NCBI RefSeq assembly: GCF_001408515.1
Contig: NZ_CYPR01000253.1
Span: forward strand, 1-64,000
DNA length: 64,000 bases
Direction: 5' to 3'
DNA from: Jannaschia seosinensis
Lineage (GTDB): Bacteria; Pseudomonadota; Alphaproteobacteria; Rhodobacterales; Rhodobacteraceae
Part shown: positions 1 through 7,571 of the stretch, piece after piece
How the letters are laid out: each line of letters opens with the position of its first letter
How positions within the stretch are numbered: the first letter of the stretch is position 1
Translations under genes and position numbers: made by a program
Notes under the pieces: model-generated
What the model was told of the DNA's origin: nothing
What the model saw: only the letters and a program-made list of their open reading frames with translations
Databases searched by the model: none

Positions 1-383
1 GAGCCTGCCGATGCGCACCGATGTGACGCCGGGCCAGACCTCGGACGACAGAGGCTTCGACCTCGTCATGGACGATGCCTTGCCCGCGCCGGGCGAACTG
101 CTTGCCGACAAGGGCTACGACGCGGACCGCATCCGCGACTGGGCCGAGGCCGAGGCCGAGGCCGGCGATCCCCGTCATCCCCATGCGCCGCAACCGCAAG
201 GCCCGCGCGGGCGTGGACAAGACCCTCTACGCGCTGCGCAACCCGGTCGAGCGCTGCGTCAGGCGGCTCAAGAACAGCCGCCGCGTCGCCACCCGCTACG
301 ACAAGACCGTCGAAAGCTTCCTCGGCTTCGTCGACGTCGCCTGCATCCGCCTCTGGACACAACGTTCTGTCAACAGGACCTAA
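1..383 (+). pseudogene. IS5-family transposase, C-terminal part, frameshifted and cut by window edge
   Basis: Remnant of a DDE transposase that looks like the IS5 family (IS427-type). Up to about base 166 the second reading frame gives a block ending in LADKGYDADRIRDW, typical of the region around the second catalytic aspartate. The rest of the protein (RRNRKAR, then NPVERCVRRLKNSRR, to the TAA at 381-383) continues in the third frame. The switch follows a tandem GCCGAG repeat and is best explained by one extra G near base 167. The 5' part lies outside the window, so length and left end cannot be judged. A programmed frameshift is possible in this group but would normally lie nearer the middle of the gene. 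I read this as decay. Confidence 0.75.
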
Positions 384-525
384 GCGCGCGAGAGGCAACC
401 TTTCGGAAAGCGCGGCGTCCATGATCAGCCCGGCACGCGCGTCCGCGCAGTCCTCAGGCTCTTCGCATTCGCGGGCAGCGATATCTTGCTCCTGCGCGGC
501 GGCTTCTGGCGAAACATCCGCCTAT

Positions 526-547
526 GGCGGTGTCAGCAAACCGTGTT
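526..547. repeat. Left terminal inverted repeat of the IS1595-family element
   Basis: A 22-base sequence starting GGCGGTGTCAGCAAACC whose exact reverse complement occurs at 1585-1606. The TGA stop codon of the transposase (533-535, minus strand) lies inside this repeat, so the coding region runs to the very tip of the element. Confidence 0.9.
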
Positions 548-1516
548 GGCGCGGGGGCCTGATGCGAGGAGCAGCCTGAGGACGTCAAGGTAATCCCGCT
601 GGCCGTTGTCCCGGGCGGCGTGCCAGCGGCCGTAGGCGGCGAGGTTCTTTGAGAAGGGGCCACAGAAGGGCTTCATGAAGGTGCGGAATCGGCCGATGAG
701 GGCAATCACGGTATTGATGTGATGGCTGCGCGGGGTGCGTTTCTAGCGCCGGCCGGCGTTGAGCGCAAAGTGCGGGATGCGCTCGTCCCTTGCGATCCGC
801 GCGTAGGTCGCCAGGCCGTCGGTGCAGAGGACCGCGTCCCGCGCCATCACTGGCAGAAGGGCACCGGAGATCGCCCGCTGGCCCGCGTCGGTGATCGCTT
901 CGAAGACCCGGTGGCCGCCGTGATCGGTCGCCGCGAGGAGCTTCTTCTCCCAGACCCTCCAGCCGCCTGGAGGTGTCGTGGCCGGATCGCGCCGGTGCCG
1001 GACCCACTCCCGCGACGCCTTTCGGCTCTCGCGCTGGTGCGCTTCGTCGGCCTCGACGATACCGGCGAGGGTGCCGTCGGGCTCCGGCGCCAAGGCGCCG
1101 ATGATCGTCATCCGCCAGCGCCAGATGCTGTGGCGCGACGTGTCCAGGACCTCGGCCCCGCGGCGGCAGGACATCGGCTGCGGCGCCTCGATCATGTCGC
1201 GCGCCAGTGCAACCACGAGGTCGGGGCGGTGCACCCGGGCGAGCGGCGTGTCGCTGCGACCGGACCAGGTCGCCCCGCAGCCCGAGCAGTTCCATCGCTG
1301 CGCGCCTGTCCGGGTTCGGCCCCAACGGATGCGCTCGTCGCCGCCGCAGCGCGGGCACGAGCTCGCCGGACCACCCGCCTCGGCACGGGCATCAATCTCC
1401 AGGACGGCCTCGGCCCGCTTGCGCGCCTCGGCAACAATCCCCTCGACTTGGCGCAGCTCCTGCGGTGTCAGGCGGGCAAGCATGCGGCTGAACTCGGCCG
1501 GATCGAAGTGGGACAT
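533..1516 (-). pseudogene. IS1595-family transposase, interrupted by an in-frame amber codon
   Basis: Full-length reading would be about 327 residues, the usual size for this group. The N-terminus carries a C-x2-C...C-x2-C zinc ribbon (SCPRCGG, then CSGCG). The middle carries the DDE domain with IVEADEAHQ (first acidic residue) and LCTDGLATY (second). An in-frame TAG (743-745 on the plus strand, complementary) follows NAGRR. The same frame then continues without interruption through KRTPRSHHINTVIALIGRF to TGA at 533-535. The conserved late part is therefore intact but cut off, and a single substitution (for example TCG or CAG to TAG) explains the lesion. The upstream stretch 1517-1584 is AT-richer and presumably holds the element's promoter. 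Confidence 0.85.
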
Positions 1517-1584
1517 GGCGGGTCTCCTGAGGTCTCGGGACCTCGGACTCTATCCTGCTGCCGCATAAGAACAAAGACGGAACA

Positions 1585-1606
1585 AACACGGTTTGCTGAC
1601 ACCGCC
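1585..1606. repeat. Right terminal inverted repeat of the IS1595-family element
   Basis: Exact reverse complement of 526-547 (reads AACACGGTTTGCTGACACC and onward). It lies about 70 bases upstream of the transposase start at 1516. Confidence 0.9.
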
Positions 1607-2009
1607 GAGAAGTGTATCAGCGCTCTGCCACAAGAAGACAGACTTGCATTAACAAATCCTTCTTTGCGCTTAATCCTCAACTGAACCTCTGGTGTTCCTC
1701 CGCTTGAGTATTCGAACCCACCGCGGCCTTCCAGTAGAATAAGCGGCTTCGGGGCTCGGCCTAAGCTGCAATCCCTCCGGCCTCCTCGTCCTCGATGATC
1801 AGGAAAACAAGACCCGGACCTCAAATCGTTTTTTGACCTTGTAGAAACATGAAGAGTCAGGTTCGCTCAATGAGCGCGTCTGATCCGGCGTACTATGACA
1901 CCCTGAGGATCTTCTTCTGGAACGTATCGAGCATTGATGAGTTGGCCGTGTCGACGGCGCCAGACGAGGGTAGTGGCGCCGTCATGAGTGGTCGCGACCC
2001 CCGCCAAAC
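1607..2009. other. Gene-free stretch between the IS1595 element and the dehydrogenase operon
   Basis: About 400 bases with lower GC than the surroundings. The short open frames (for example a 61-codon one from 1849) have no recognisable family pattern and no convincing ribosome-binding site. The stretch probably contains the promoter of the downstream oxidoreductase pair and possibly debris of an older gene. No tRNA, terminator or attachment site could be supported here. Confidence 0.5.
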
Positions 2010-2020
2010 AAGGAGAAACG

Positions 2021-3037
2021 ATGTTCGAAGATAGCTTGGCCGCCGCCCGACCCGATCCCGTCGCGGCGCATGTTCAGGCGGTGCGAGTCGTGGCGCCCGG
2101 GCGGGTGGAGACGGTCGAGACCCCCCTGCCCCAACCGGATGCCGGTCAGATCCGCATCCGGATCGAAGGCTGCGGCGTCTGCGCCTCAAATCTCGAGCCT
2201 TGGTCCGGGCCCGAATGGCAGTCATTCCCGATGGAGCCGGGTGCCATGGGCCACGAGGCTTGGGGCGTCGTCGAAGAAATGGGTGCAGGGGTTACAGGTC
2301 TGCGCGAGGGGCAGCGGGTCGCCTTTGCCGGCAGCCACGGCTATGCCAGCCACGAGGTCATCTCAGCCGACGGCGCACTGCCCTTGCCCGATGCACTGGC
2401 AGGTCGGCCCGTGCCGGCGGAGCCGCTGGGCTGCGCGATGAACATCTTTTGCCGCGCCCAGATCGCTTCCGGGCAGACGGTCGCGATTATTGGCATCGGG
2501 TTCATCGGCGCGGCGCTGACCGCGCTTGCGGCGCAGGCTGGCGCACGCGTCATCGCCATATCGCGACGCGAAAGCTCATTGGAACTTGCCCGCACCATGG
2601 GGGCAGCCGAGACGATCCCGATGCAGGACCACTGGGAGATCATGCGCGAAGTCGGGCGGATGACCGGCGACCGGCTGGCGGACGTGGTAATCGAGGCGGT
2701 GGGCCAGCAATGGCCGCTCGATCTTGCGGGCGAGTTGGTGCGTGAAGGCGGGCGGCTGGTGATAGCCGGATACCACCAGGACGGCCCGCGCCAGGTCAAC
2801 ATGCAGATGTGGAACTGGAAGGGGATCGACATCGTGAGTGCGCACGAACGGGACGCCGAGGTGCAATTGCACGGAATGCGCGAGGGCATTGCCGCGGCGG
2901 CCGAAGGTCGGCTTGATCTGGATGCTCTCGTCACCCATCGCTATCCGCTGTCGCAACTGGACCGGGCGCTCGACGCGACCCGCGACAAAACGGAGGGTTT
3001 CGTGAAGGCTTGGGTCTCACCGGAGGCCTTGGCATGA
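2021..3037 (+). CDS. Zinc-type MDR alcohol dehydrogenase-like oxidoreductase
   Basis: A 338-residue member of the medium-chain dehydrogenase/reductase superfamily, expected to oxidise or reduce an alcohol or sugar substrate with NAD(P). The N-terminal GroES-like domain has the catalytic-zinc ligands (EGCGVCAS with Cys54, and the GHE pair near residues 78-79). It lacks the four-cysteine structural-zinc lobe found in classical alcohol dehydrogenases. The Rossmann half follows with IIGIGFIGAA around residues 155-165. The start at 2021 is preceded by AAGGAG at 2010-2015; an upstream in-frame ATG at 1988 has no such site. The gene overlaps the next one by ATGA, so the two are translationally coupled. 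The pair sits between insertion sequences, and the substrate cannot be read from the sequence. Confidence 0.85.
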   Translation: MFEDSLAAARPDPVAAHVQAVRVVAPGRVETVETPLPQPDAGQIRIRIEGCGVCASNLEPWSGPEWQSFPMEPGAMGHEAWGVVEEMGAGVTGLREGQRVAFAGSHGYASHEVISADGALPLPDALAGRPVPAEPLGCAMNIFCRAQIASGQTVAIIGIGFIGAALTALAAQAGARVIAISRRESSLELARTMGAAETIPMQDHWEIMREVGRMTGDRLADVVIEAVGQQWPLDLAGELVREGGRLVIAGYHQDGPRQVNMQMWNWKGIDIVSAHERDAEVQLHGMREGIAAAAEGRLDLDALVTHRYPLSQLDRALDATRDKTEGFVKAWVSPEALA

Positions 3038-4080
3038 CCGATACCACGATCCTGACCGTCGGCACCGATACCGTCACGACACGCCGCCCCCGCCTCGCGT
3101 TTCTCGGGCTTGGCTGGATCGGCCGGCACCGGATGGAGGCGATTGCCGCCGAAAATGCCGCCGAAATCGTTGCCATCTCCGACCCCTCACCTGAAGCGAT
3201 CGAGGCGGCGGCGGGTCTCGCGCCCCACGCGGCACGTTGTGGCAATCTTGAGGAGCTGCTCTCGCTGCGCCCCGACGGAATCGTCATCGCGACGCCGTCC
3301 GCGCTTCATGCCGAACAAACGATTGCCGCTCTTGAGGCCGGGGTCGCCGTGTTCTGCCAGAAGCCGCTCGGGCGCACCGAGAGCGAAGCCCGCGCCTGCA
3401 TCGGTGCCGCCCGCCACGCCGATCGGCTTCTGGATGTCGATCTAAGCTACCGGCACGCCGCCGCTTTCCTTGCGCTGCGCGATGCGGTCGCGGCGGGAGA
3501 ATTGGGGCCGGTCCATGCGCTCGACCTGACATTCCACAATGCCTATGGACCTGATAAGCCATGGTTCCGCGATCGCGCGCTCTCGGGCGGCGGCTGTCTC
3601 ATCGACCTTGGCGCGCACCTGATCGATATGGCGACTTGGGCGCTGGGGGCACGCAATCTGCGCTGCACTTCGGCCCATCTCTACGCCGGTGGTCAGCGTC
3701 TGCGCGGCGAGACCGTCTTTCAAGCGGTCGAGGATTATGCGGCAGCCACCCTGGAGACGCCTGAGGGCGGGGTAATCCGCATCGCCTGCTCGTGGAACCT
3801 GCCTGCGGGCTGCGATGCTGTGATCGGCGTCGACGCCTTCGGCACGCAGGGCGGGTTCTCGGTGCGAAACGAGAACGGCAGCTTCTACGACTTCTCTGCC
3901 CATCGCCATCACGGCACGCAGAGCGAGCAACGCATTGCCCCACCCGACCCATGGGGCGGACGCGCCGCCGCCGACTGGGCGCGGCGATTGGCCGAAAACC
4001 TCGGCTTCGACCCTGCCTGTGAGAGTTTGGGTGAACTTGCCGCCGCCATCGACGCCATTTACGCACGCGCCGCAGCCTGA
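3034..4080 (+). CDS. Gfo/Idh/MocA-family oxidoreductase
   Basis: A 348-residue NAD(P)-dependent oxidoreductase of the glucose-fructose oxidoreductase / inositol dehydrogenase type. An N-terminal Rossmann fold starts with FLGLGWIGRHR at about residues 22-32. The usual E-K-P catalytic signature appears as CQKPLG, so the glutamate is replaced by glutamine while the lysine is kept. A C-terminal alpha/beta domain contains GGGCLIDLGAHLIDM, typical of the family. The ATG at 3034 overlaps the stop of the preceding dehydrogenase. The two enzymes probably act in sequence on one polyol or sugar. The cargo is flanked by IS1595- and IS3-type elements, which suggests horizontal acquisition or relocation. 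Confidence 0.88.
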   Translation: MTDTTILTVGTDTVTTRRPRLAFLGLGWIGRHRMEAIAAENAAEIVAISDPSPEAIEAAAGLAPHAARCGNLEELLSLRPDGIVIATPSALHAEQTIAALEAGVAVFCQKPLGRTESEARACIGAARHADRLLDVDLSYRHAAAFLALRDAVAAGELGPVHALDLTFHNAYGPDKPWFRDRALSGGGCLIDLGAHLIDMATWALGARNLRCTSAHLYAGGQRLRGETVFQAVEDYAAATLETPEGGVIRIACSWNLPAGCDAVIGVDAFGTQGGFSVRNENGSFYDFSAHRHHGTQSEQRIAPPDPWGGRAAADWARRLAENLGFDPACESLGELAAAIDAIYARAAA

Positions 4081-4105
4081 GGTCGGACAACGGCGACCTA
4101 GACGG

Positions 4106-4134
4106 TTGACCTGAGACCCGTATCTTCCTCCAGT
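4106..4134. repeat. Left imperfect terminal inverted repeat of the IS3-family element
   Basis: It matches the inward-reading sequence from 5328 at most positions (TTGACC-GAG-CCCG-TCCTCC-G pattern). The tip may be the TGA at 4107, as is usual for IS3 ends. Confidence 0.65.
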
Positions 4135-4170
4135 TTGAGGTAGAATCCGCTCCAATTGAGGAGACGGACG

Positions 4171-4437
4171 ATGAAGCGATCGAGGTTCAGCGAGGAGCAG
4201 ATCATCGGGATGCTGAAGGAGCAGGAGGCCGGGATGTCTACGGCCGCTGTCTGCCGGAAGCACGGGGTCAGCTCAGCGACGTTCTACAAATACAAGGCGA
4301 AGTATGGCGGGCTGGAGGTCTCGGATGCGCGACGGCTGAGGGCGCTTGAGGACGAGAATGGCAAGCTCAAGAAGCTCTTGGCCGAGGCGATGCTCGACAA
4401 TGCCATCCTGAAGGATGTTGCGGCAAAAAAACGGTAA
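4171..4437 (+). CDS. IS3-family transposase OrfA (helix-turn-helix protein)
   Basis: An 88-residue OrfA. The N-terminal half ([13 protein letters not shown] ... [16 protein letters not shown]) is the HTH DNA-binding domain that recognises the element ends. The C-terminal part ([20 protein letters not shown]) is the leucine-zipper/coiled-coil segment. The start at 4171 follows GAGGAG at 4158-4163. The 3' end contains seven A residues (4425-4431) directly before the TAA, a standard site for -1 ribosomal frameshifting into orfB to make the OrfAB transposase. The orfA gene itself appears intact. Confidence 0.92.
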   Translation: MKRSRFSEEQIIGMLKEQEAGMSTAAVCRKHGVSSATFYKYKAKYGGLEVSDARRLRALEDENGKLKKLLAEAMLDNAILKDVAAKKR

Positions 4438-4445
4438 CGCCCGGT

Positions 4446-5334
4446 GTGAAGCGGGAGGCGGTGGCGCATGTCGTGGCGGTCCACGGCGTGAGCCAGCGCC
4501 GGGCGTGCCGGGCCCTGGCCGTGGATCGGTCAAGCGTGCGCTATCGCAGTGTCCGTCCCGACGATGCCGAGGCGCGGGCGGCGATGAAGGCCGTCGCGGC
4601 CGAGCGGCGGCGCTTCGGCTACCGGCGCATCCACGTCATTCTCGAGCGACAGGGGATCGTGATGAACCTCAAGAAGCTGAGGCGGCTCTACCGCGAGGAG
4701 AAGCTCCAGGTGCGCCGCAGAGGCGGTCGGAAGCGCGCCCTCGGCACACGACGACCGATGCTACTGCCGGATGCGCCCAACATCCGCTGGAACCTCGACT
4801 TCGTAAGCGACGCGCTCACCGACGGACGCCGGTTCCGGGTGCTGGCCGTGGTCGACGACTACACCGGGAATGCCTCGCGCTGGTGGCCGACACGTCGCTG
4901 TCCGGCCACCGCGTCGCCCGAGAACTCGACGCCGTGATCGCCCGGCGGGGGCGCCCGGCCATGGTGGTCAGCGACAACGGCACGGAGCTGACCTCGATGG
5001 CGATCCTATCGTGGCGCCAGCGGACCGGCGTCGAATGGCACTACATCGCGCCGGGCAAGCCGATGCAAAACGGCTTCGTCGAGAGTTTCAACGGGCGGTT
5101 CCGGGACGAACTGTTGAACGAAACCTGTTCACGACGCTCGACGAGGCGCGGCAGAAGATCCAGGACTGGCAGCACGACTACAACCACCGCCGCCCGCATT
5201 CCGGCCTCGGGAACATCCCGCCGGTCGAGTTCATGGCAAAGAAGGGGCTGGAAATCCGTGCGGCGCAGCCCCAAAAATCAACCCGTGGATTCTCCGAATG
5301 GCCGGAGGAGAGTCGGGGCTCCGGTCAAGTCTGA
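4446..5334 (+). pseudogene. IS3-family transposase OrfB, two frameshifts
   Basis: This encodes the DDE integrase-like domain of the IS3 transposase. The reading frame is broken twice. Near 4866, ...VDDYT should continue as RECLALV, but one C is missing from what is normally ACCCGG. Near 5125, ...LLNET should continue as LFTTLDEAR, but one C is missing from ACCCTG. When both are repaired the protein runs through DFVSDAL (first D), [11 protein letters not shown] (second D), [18 protein letters not shown] (catalytic E) and [10 protein letters not shown]. The stop at 5332-5334 lies just beyond the terminal repeat, so the last residues come from flanking DNA. Both lesions are single-C losses, which could also be base-calling errors. 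Confidence 0.85.
5300..5328. repeat. Right imperfect terminal inverted repeat of the IS3-family element
   Basis: Read from 5328 inward it gives TTGACCGGAGCCCCGACTCT, matching the left end with a few mismatches. It lies within the last codons of the broken orfB. Confidence 0.65.
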
Positions 5335-5549
5335 TCGAGCAGTTCCGGGAGCCGAACGAACGTCTGCTCGAGATGCTGACGCCGCGCGATCAGGAACCCA
5401 TGCGATCGGATGCACGCTGGTGGTCGGCGGAGGCCTATGCCGGGCGTAAGGTGGAAGACTGGCGTCCGCAGCCGCCCAATCCGGAGGAGTTGGATGCCTT
5501 GGCTGTGCGCCTCGTCGAGCTTGCCTTTGCGCAGGGGCGCCGCCCTTAG
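5329..5549 (+). pseudogene. Truncated gene fragment at the right edge of the IS3 element (C-terminal remnant)
   Basis: An open frame of about 73 codons starts immediately at the IS boundary and ends at TAG 5547-5549. It reads [20 protein letters not shown], then [19 protein letters not shown], ending LVELAFAQGRRP. The first part weakly resembles the C-terminal end of sulfotransferase-type enzymes (F-x-x-P-N-E-R-L-x-x-L-L), but the match is too short for a firm call. Only the 3' part of a gene seems to remain, the 5' part having been lost at the IS insertion. Its stop overlaps that of the convergent DUF6151 gene. Confidence 0.5.
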
Positions 5550-6127
5550 CGGCCGAGGGCCATGAGTGCGGCTGCCCGTTCTTCACGGGTGAGGATGCGG
5601 GGTTCCACAACCGGGGCTCCTGCCTTGTCGAAGAATGGCGTGTCGCGCCACTCTCCGGAAAGATTTTTGGCCAGTATCCGTGATGCAATTCGCGCAACCA
5701 TGCGCGCGGCTCCCTTGTGGCGGTGCTTGCCGTCGCGGCTCGGCAGGAAACCTTCGGCCGTGACCTTGCCGATCGACACGGAATCGTCGAGGCGATCGGT
5801 GTTGACCCCCACATGAGCCAGCCGTGCCTTGAGCGGTGTGAAGAAAAGCGGCGTGTCGCAACATGTCGCATACCAGCGCAAGGCGCCGCGGGAGGTGTGG
5901 CGGAGGACCCGAAGCTTCTCTCCCCCCTGCGATATGTGGATGCGGTCCTGCGTCGTCTGCAGGATGCCGACCCTCTGCGGATCGGCCTGTCCTAGATGTG
6001 TGTAGGCGGAGCGGCAATCGTCGCAATGGCAGACGATATGCGTGTAGGCGGCGGGCGAGACGTCGGTGATCCTGCTCCGCAATGTACCGCAGGCGCAGGA
6101 GAAGCCGAGCGTTCCGTCCTCCTCCAT
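5546..6127 (-). CDS. DUF6151 family protein (GFA-like zinc-binding fold)
   Basis: A 193-residue protein related to the glutathione-dependent formaldehyde-activating (GFA/CENP-V) fold. Near the N-terminus it has the paired cysteines CACG (about residues 11-14) and CHCDDCR (about 33-39), which would bind zinc, and a later CCDTPLF. A TGATG junction couples its start to the end of phaZ, so it is the second gene of a phaZ operon. The family has no proven function that I know of. The coupling suggests a role near PHB breakdown, but this is inference from position only. Confidence 0.8.
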   Translation of the reverse strand: MEEDGTLGFSCACGTLRSRITDVSPAAYTHIVCHCDDCRSAYTHLGQADPQRVGILQTTQDRIHISQGGEKLRVLRHTSRGALRWYATCCDTPLFFTPLKARLAHVGVNTDRLDDSVSIGKVTAEGFLPSRDGKHRHKGAARMVARIASRILAKNLSGEWRDTPFFDKAGAPVVEPRILTREERAAALMALGR

Positions 6128-7452
6128 CAGACGGGAACCGAATCCGGCCCTTCCGCAGGAGCTGAGCGCTCCGCCTCGCGCGCGGGTGCATCGGCGGGCG
6201 CGATCTTCTTCGAGGCGGGCATATCGGAATTCGCATCGATGAAATCGAGAACGAGAGGCCGGATATTGCGCCGCCAGGAGCCCCCGGCAAAGATGCCGTA
6301 ATGGCCCGCGTCCGGCTCGAGGTGGCTGGCCTTCTTCTCATCGGGCAGGCCGGTCAGCAGGTCCAGCGCCGCGACGCACTGGCCGGGCGCGGAGATATCG
6401 TCCTTGCCGCCCTCGACCGTCTTGATGGCGACCTTCGTGATCTTGCCGATATCGACCGGCTTGCCTTCCACGGTGAAGCGGTTCTGCGCGATCTCCAGCC
6501 CTTTGAAGATACGCTCTACGGTCGAGAGGTAGAATTCGGCCGTCATGTCCATCACGGCGAGGTATTCATCGTAAAAGCGGTTGTGCCGGTCATGGTCGGA
6601 TGCCTCTCCACCCGCGACGGCGAAGATCTGGTCGCGGAATGCGCGCGCATGAGTCTCGGCGTTCATCGAGATGAAGGACGACAGCTGCAGCAGCCCGGGA
6701 TAGACCATCCGGCCGACGCCCGCATATTTGGAGCCGACCCGCTGGATCATCGCCTGTTCGAGTTGCCCCATCGTGACCCGGCGGCCGAAATCGGTGACGT
6801 CAGTGGCGGCGGCGTCCGGGTCGATCGGTCCGCCGATCAGGGTGAGCGTCCGCGGCTGCGCGTCGGGATCCCGCTCGGCCAGAAGCGCAGTCGCCGCGAG
6901 CGCCAAGGGCGCCGGCTGACAGACGGCGATGACGTTCAGGTCGGAGCCGAGATGCTTCATGAACTCCGCGAGGTAGAGGGTGTAATCCTCCACATCGAAT
7001 TTTCCGGCGGAGACGGGGATGTCGCGGGCATTGTGCCAATCCGTGATCCAGACATCGGCATCGGGCAGAAGGGACACGACGGTCGAGCGCAGCAAGGTGG
7101 CGTAGTGCCCCGACATGGGCGCCACCAGAAGGATGCGCCGGGCCTTCGGTTCGCGCCCGTTGACGTGGAACCGGAGGAGATCGCCGAACGGACGCTCGAG
7201 AACCTTTTCCACCAGCACGGATTGGTCATGTCCGTCGGCGGCGGCGATCGGCGGGATGTTCCAGTCAGGCTTGGCGACCATGCGGTTGAAGGCGCGCTCC
7301 GTCACCTCGCCCCAGGCGGCGAGCATTTGGAACCCGGGGTTCAGCGACAGAGCGGTCGCCGGATAACTACCCATCGTGCGCGCAGTCGCGCCGAGCCACG
7401 CATTTGTGTTGCGGGCGGTTTCCATCAGATCATAAGCGGCCATGAAACGCAT
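6127..7452 (-). CDS. phaZ: Intracellular polyhydroxyalkanoate depolymerase
   Basis: A 441-residue intracellular depolymerase that degrades stored PHB granules to 3-hydroxybutyrate units. The protein shows an alpha/beta-hydrolase fold with the nucleophile elbow VCQP (Cys178) in place of the extracellular enzymes' serine box, as is known for intracellular PhaZ. The N-terminus MRFMAAYDLMETARNTN is the family's usual start. A strong GGAGGAGG ribosome-binding site precedes the ATG at 7452, so the longer frame back to 7536 is not used. A conserved HYGIFAGGSWR near the C-terminus carries the catalytic histidine candidate. It is divergent from phaC and translationally coupled to the downstream DUF6151 gene. 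Confidence 0.95.
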   Translation of the reverse strand: MRFMAAYDLMETARNTNAWLGATARTMGSYPATALSLNPGFQMLAAWGEVTERAFNRMVAKPDWNIPPIAAADGHDQSVLVEKVLERPFGDLLRFHVNGREPKARRILLVAPMSGHYATLLRSTVVSLLPDADVWITDWHNARDIPVSAGKFDVEDYTLYLAEFMKHLGSDLNVIAVCQPAPLALAATALLAERDPDAQPRTLTLIGGPIDPDAAATDVTDFGRRVTMGQLEQAMIQRVGSKYAGVGRMVYPGLLQLSSFISMNAETHARAFRDQIFAVAGGEASDHDRHNRFYDEYLAVMDMTAEFYLSTVERIFKGLEIAQNRFTVEGKPVDIGKITKVAIKTVEGGKDDISAPGQCVAALDLLTGLPDEKKASHLEPDAGHYGIFAGGSWRRNIRPLVLDFIDANSDMPASKKIAPADAPAREAERSAPAEGPDSVPV

Positions 7453-7571
7453 GTCGCGGTCCTCCTCCGGGCGGATACGGGTGGCATCGTTGCGCCGGGA
7501 TGTTACGGTTTCCCTAAGAGCAACGTTCGAGATCACTTAGCAGTTGCAGCATGGCAGCGGGAAGGCAAGCG
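7453..7571. promoter_or_regulatory. Divergent phaZ/phaC promoter region
   Basis: A 119-bp space between the starts of phaZ and phaC that must hold both promoters. It contains CAGC-ATG-GCAG at 7547-7557, one base off the CTGC-N3-GCAG pattern known for Paracoccus PhaR, and a nearby GCAGTTGCAG. These are weaker than the sites in front of phaP, phaR and ppdK, so PhaR control of phaC/phaZ here is only possible. Confidence 0.45.

Larger units (their letters stand above)
526..1606 (-). mobile_element. IS1595-family insertion sequence (ISXO2-like), about 1.08 kb
   Basis: The element is bounded by perfect 22-bp inverted repeats (526-547 and 1585-1606) and contains one transposase gene on the minus strand. 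The transposase has the zinc-ribbon N-terminus and late HINTV block of the IS1595/ISXO2 group. The 8-bp flanks (518-525 and 1607-1614) do not match, so no target duplication is visible. This could mean an old insertion, a rearranged flank, or that the true ends differ slightly from the repeat limits. The transposase is interrupted, so the copy is probably not autonomous. Confidence 0.85.
4106..5328 (+). mobile_element. IS3-family insertion sequence with broken orfB
   Basis: The element carries orfA and orfB in the usual IS3 arrangement with an A7 slippery run (4425-4431) before the orfA stop. The ends are imperfect inverted repeats: TTGACCTGAGACCCG at 4106-4120, and at 5328 reading inward TTGACCGGAGCCCCG. 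TCTTCCTCC and CTCTCCTCC follow on the two sides. No 3-4 bp target duplication is evident at either choice of tip. orfB contains two separate one-base deletions, so the element is probably dead unless complemented in trans. Confidence 0.85.

Noticed and set aside
518-1614. Target-site duplication for the IS1595-family element
   Set aside because: The 8-bp flanks differ completely (CCGCCTAT versus GAGAAGTG).
1849-2034. 61-codon frame upstream of the MDR dehydrogenase
   Set aside because: It lacks a ribosome-binding site and overlaps the real start region of the dehydrogenase in another frame.
1-5328. Composite transposon carrying the oxidoreductase pair
   Set aside because: The flanking elements belong to different families (IS1595 and IS3) and no outer duplication is seen, so joint transposition is unsupported.
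7547-7557. PhaR-like site (CAGC-ATG-GCAG) at the phaC start
   Set aside because: One mismatch in the core and no extended TTG/CAA arms; kept only as a remark on the phaZ-phaC promoter region.
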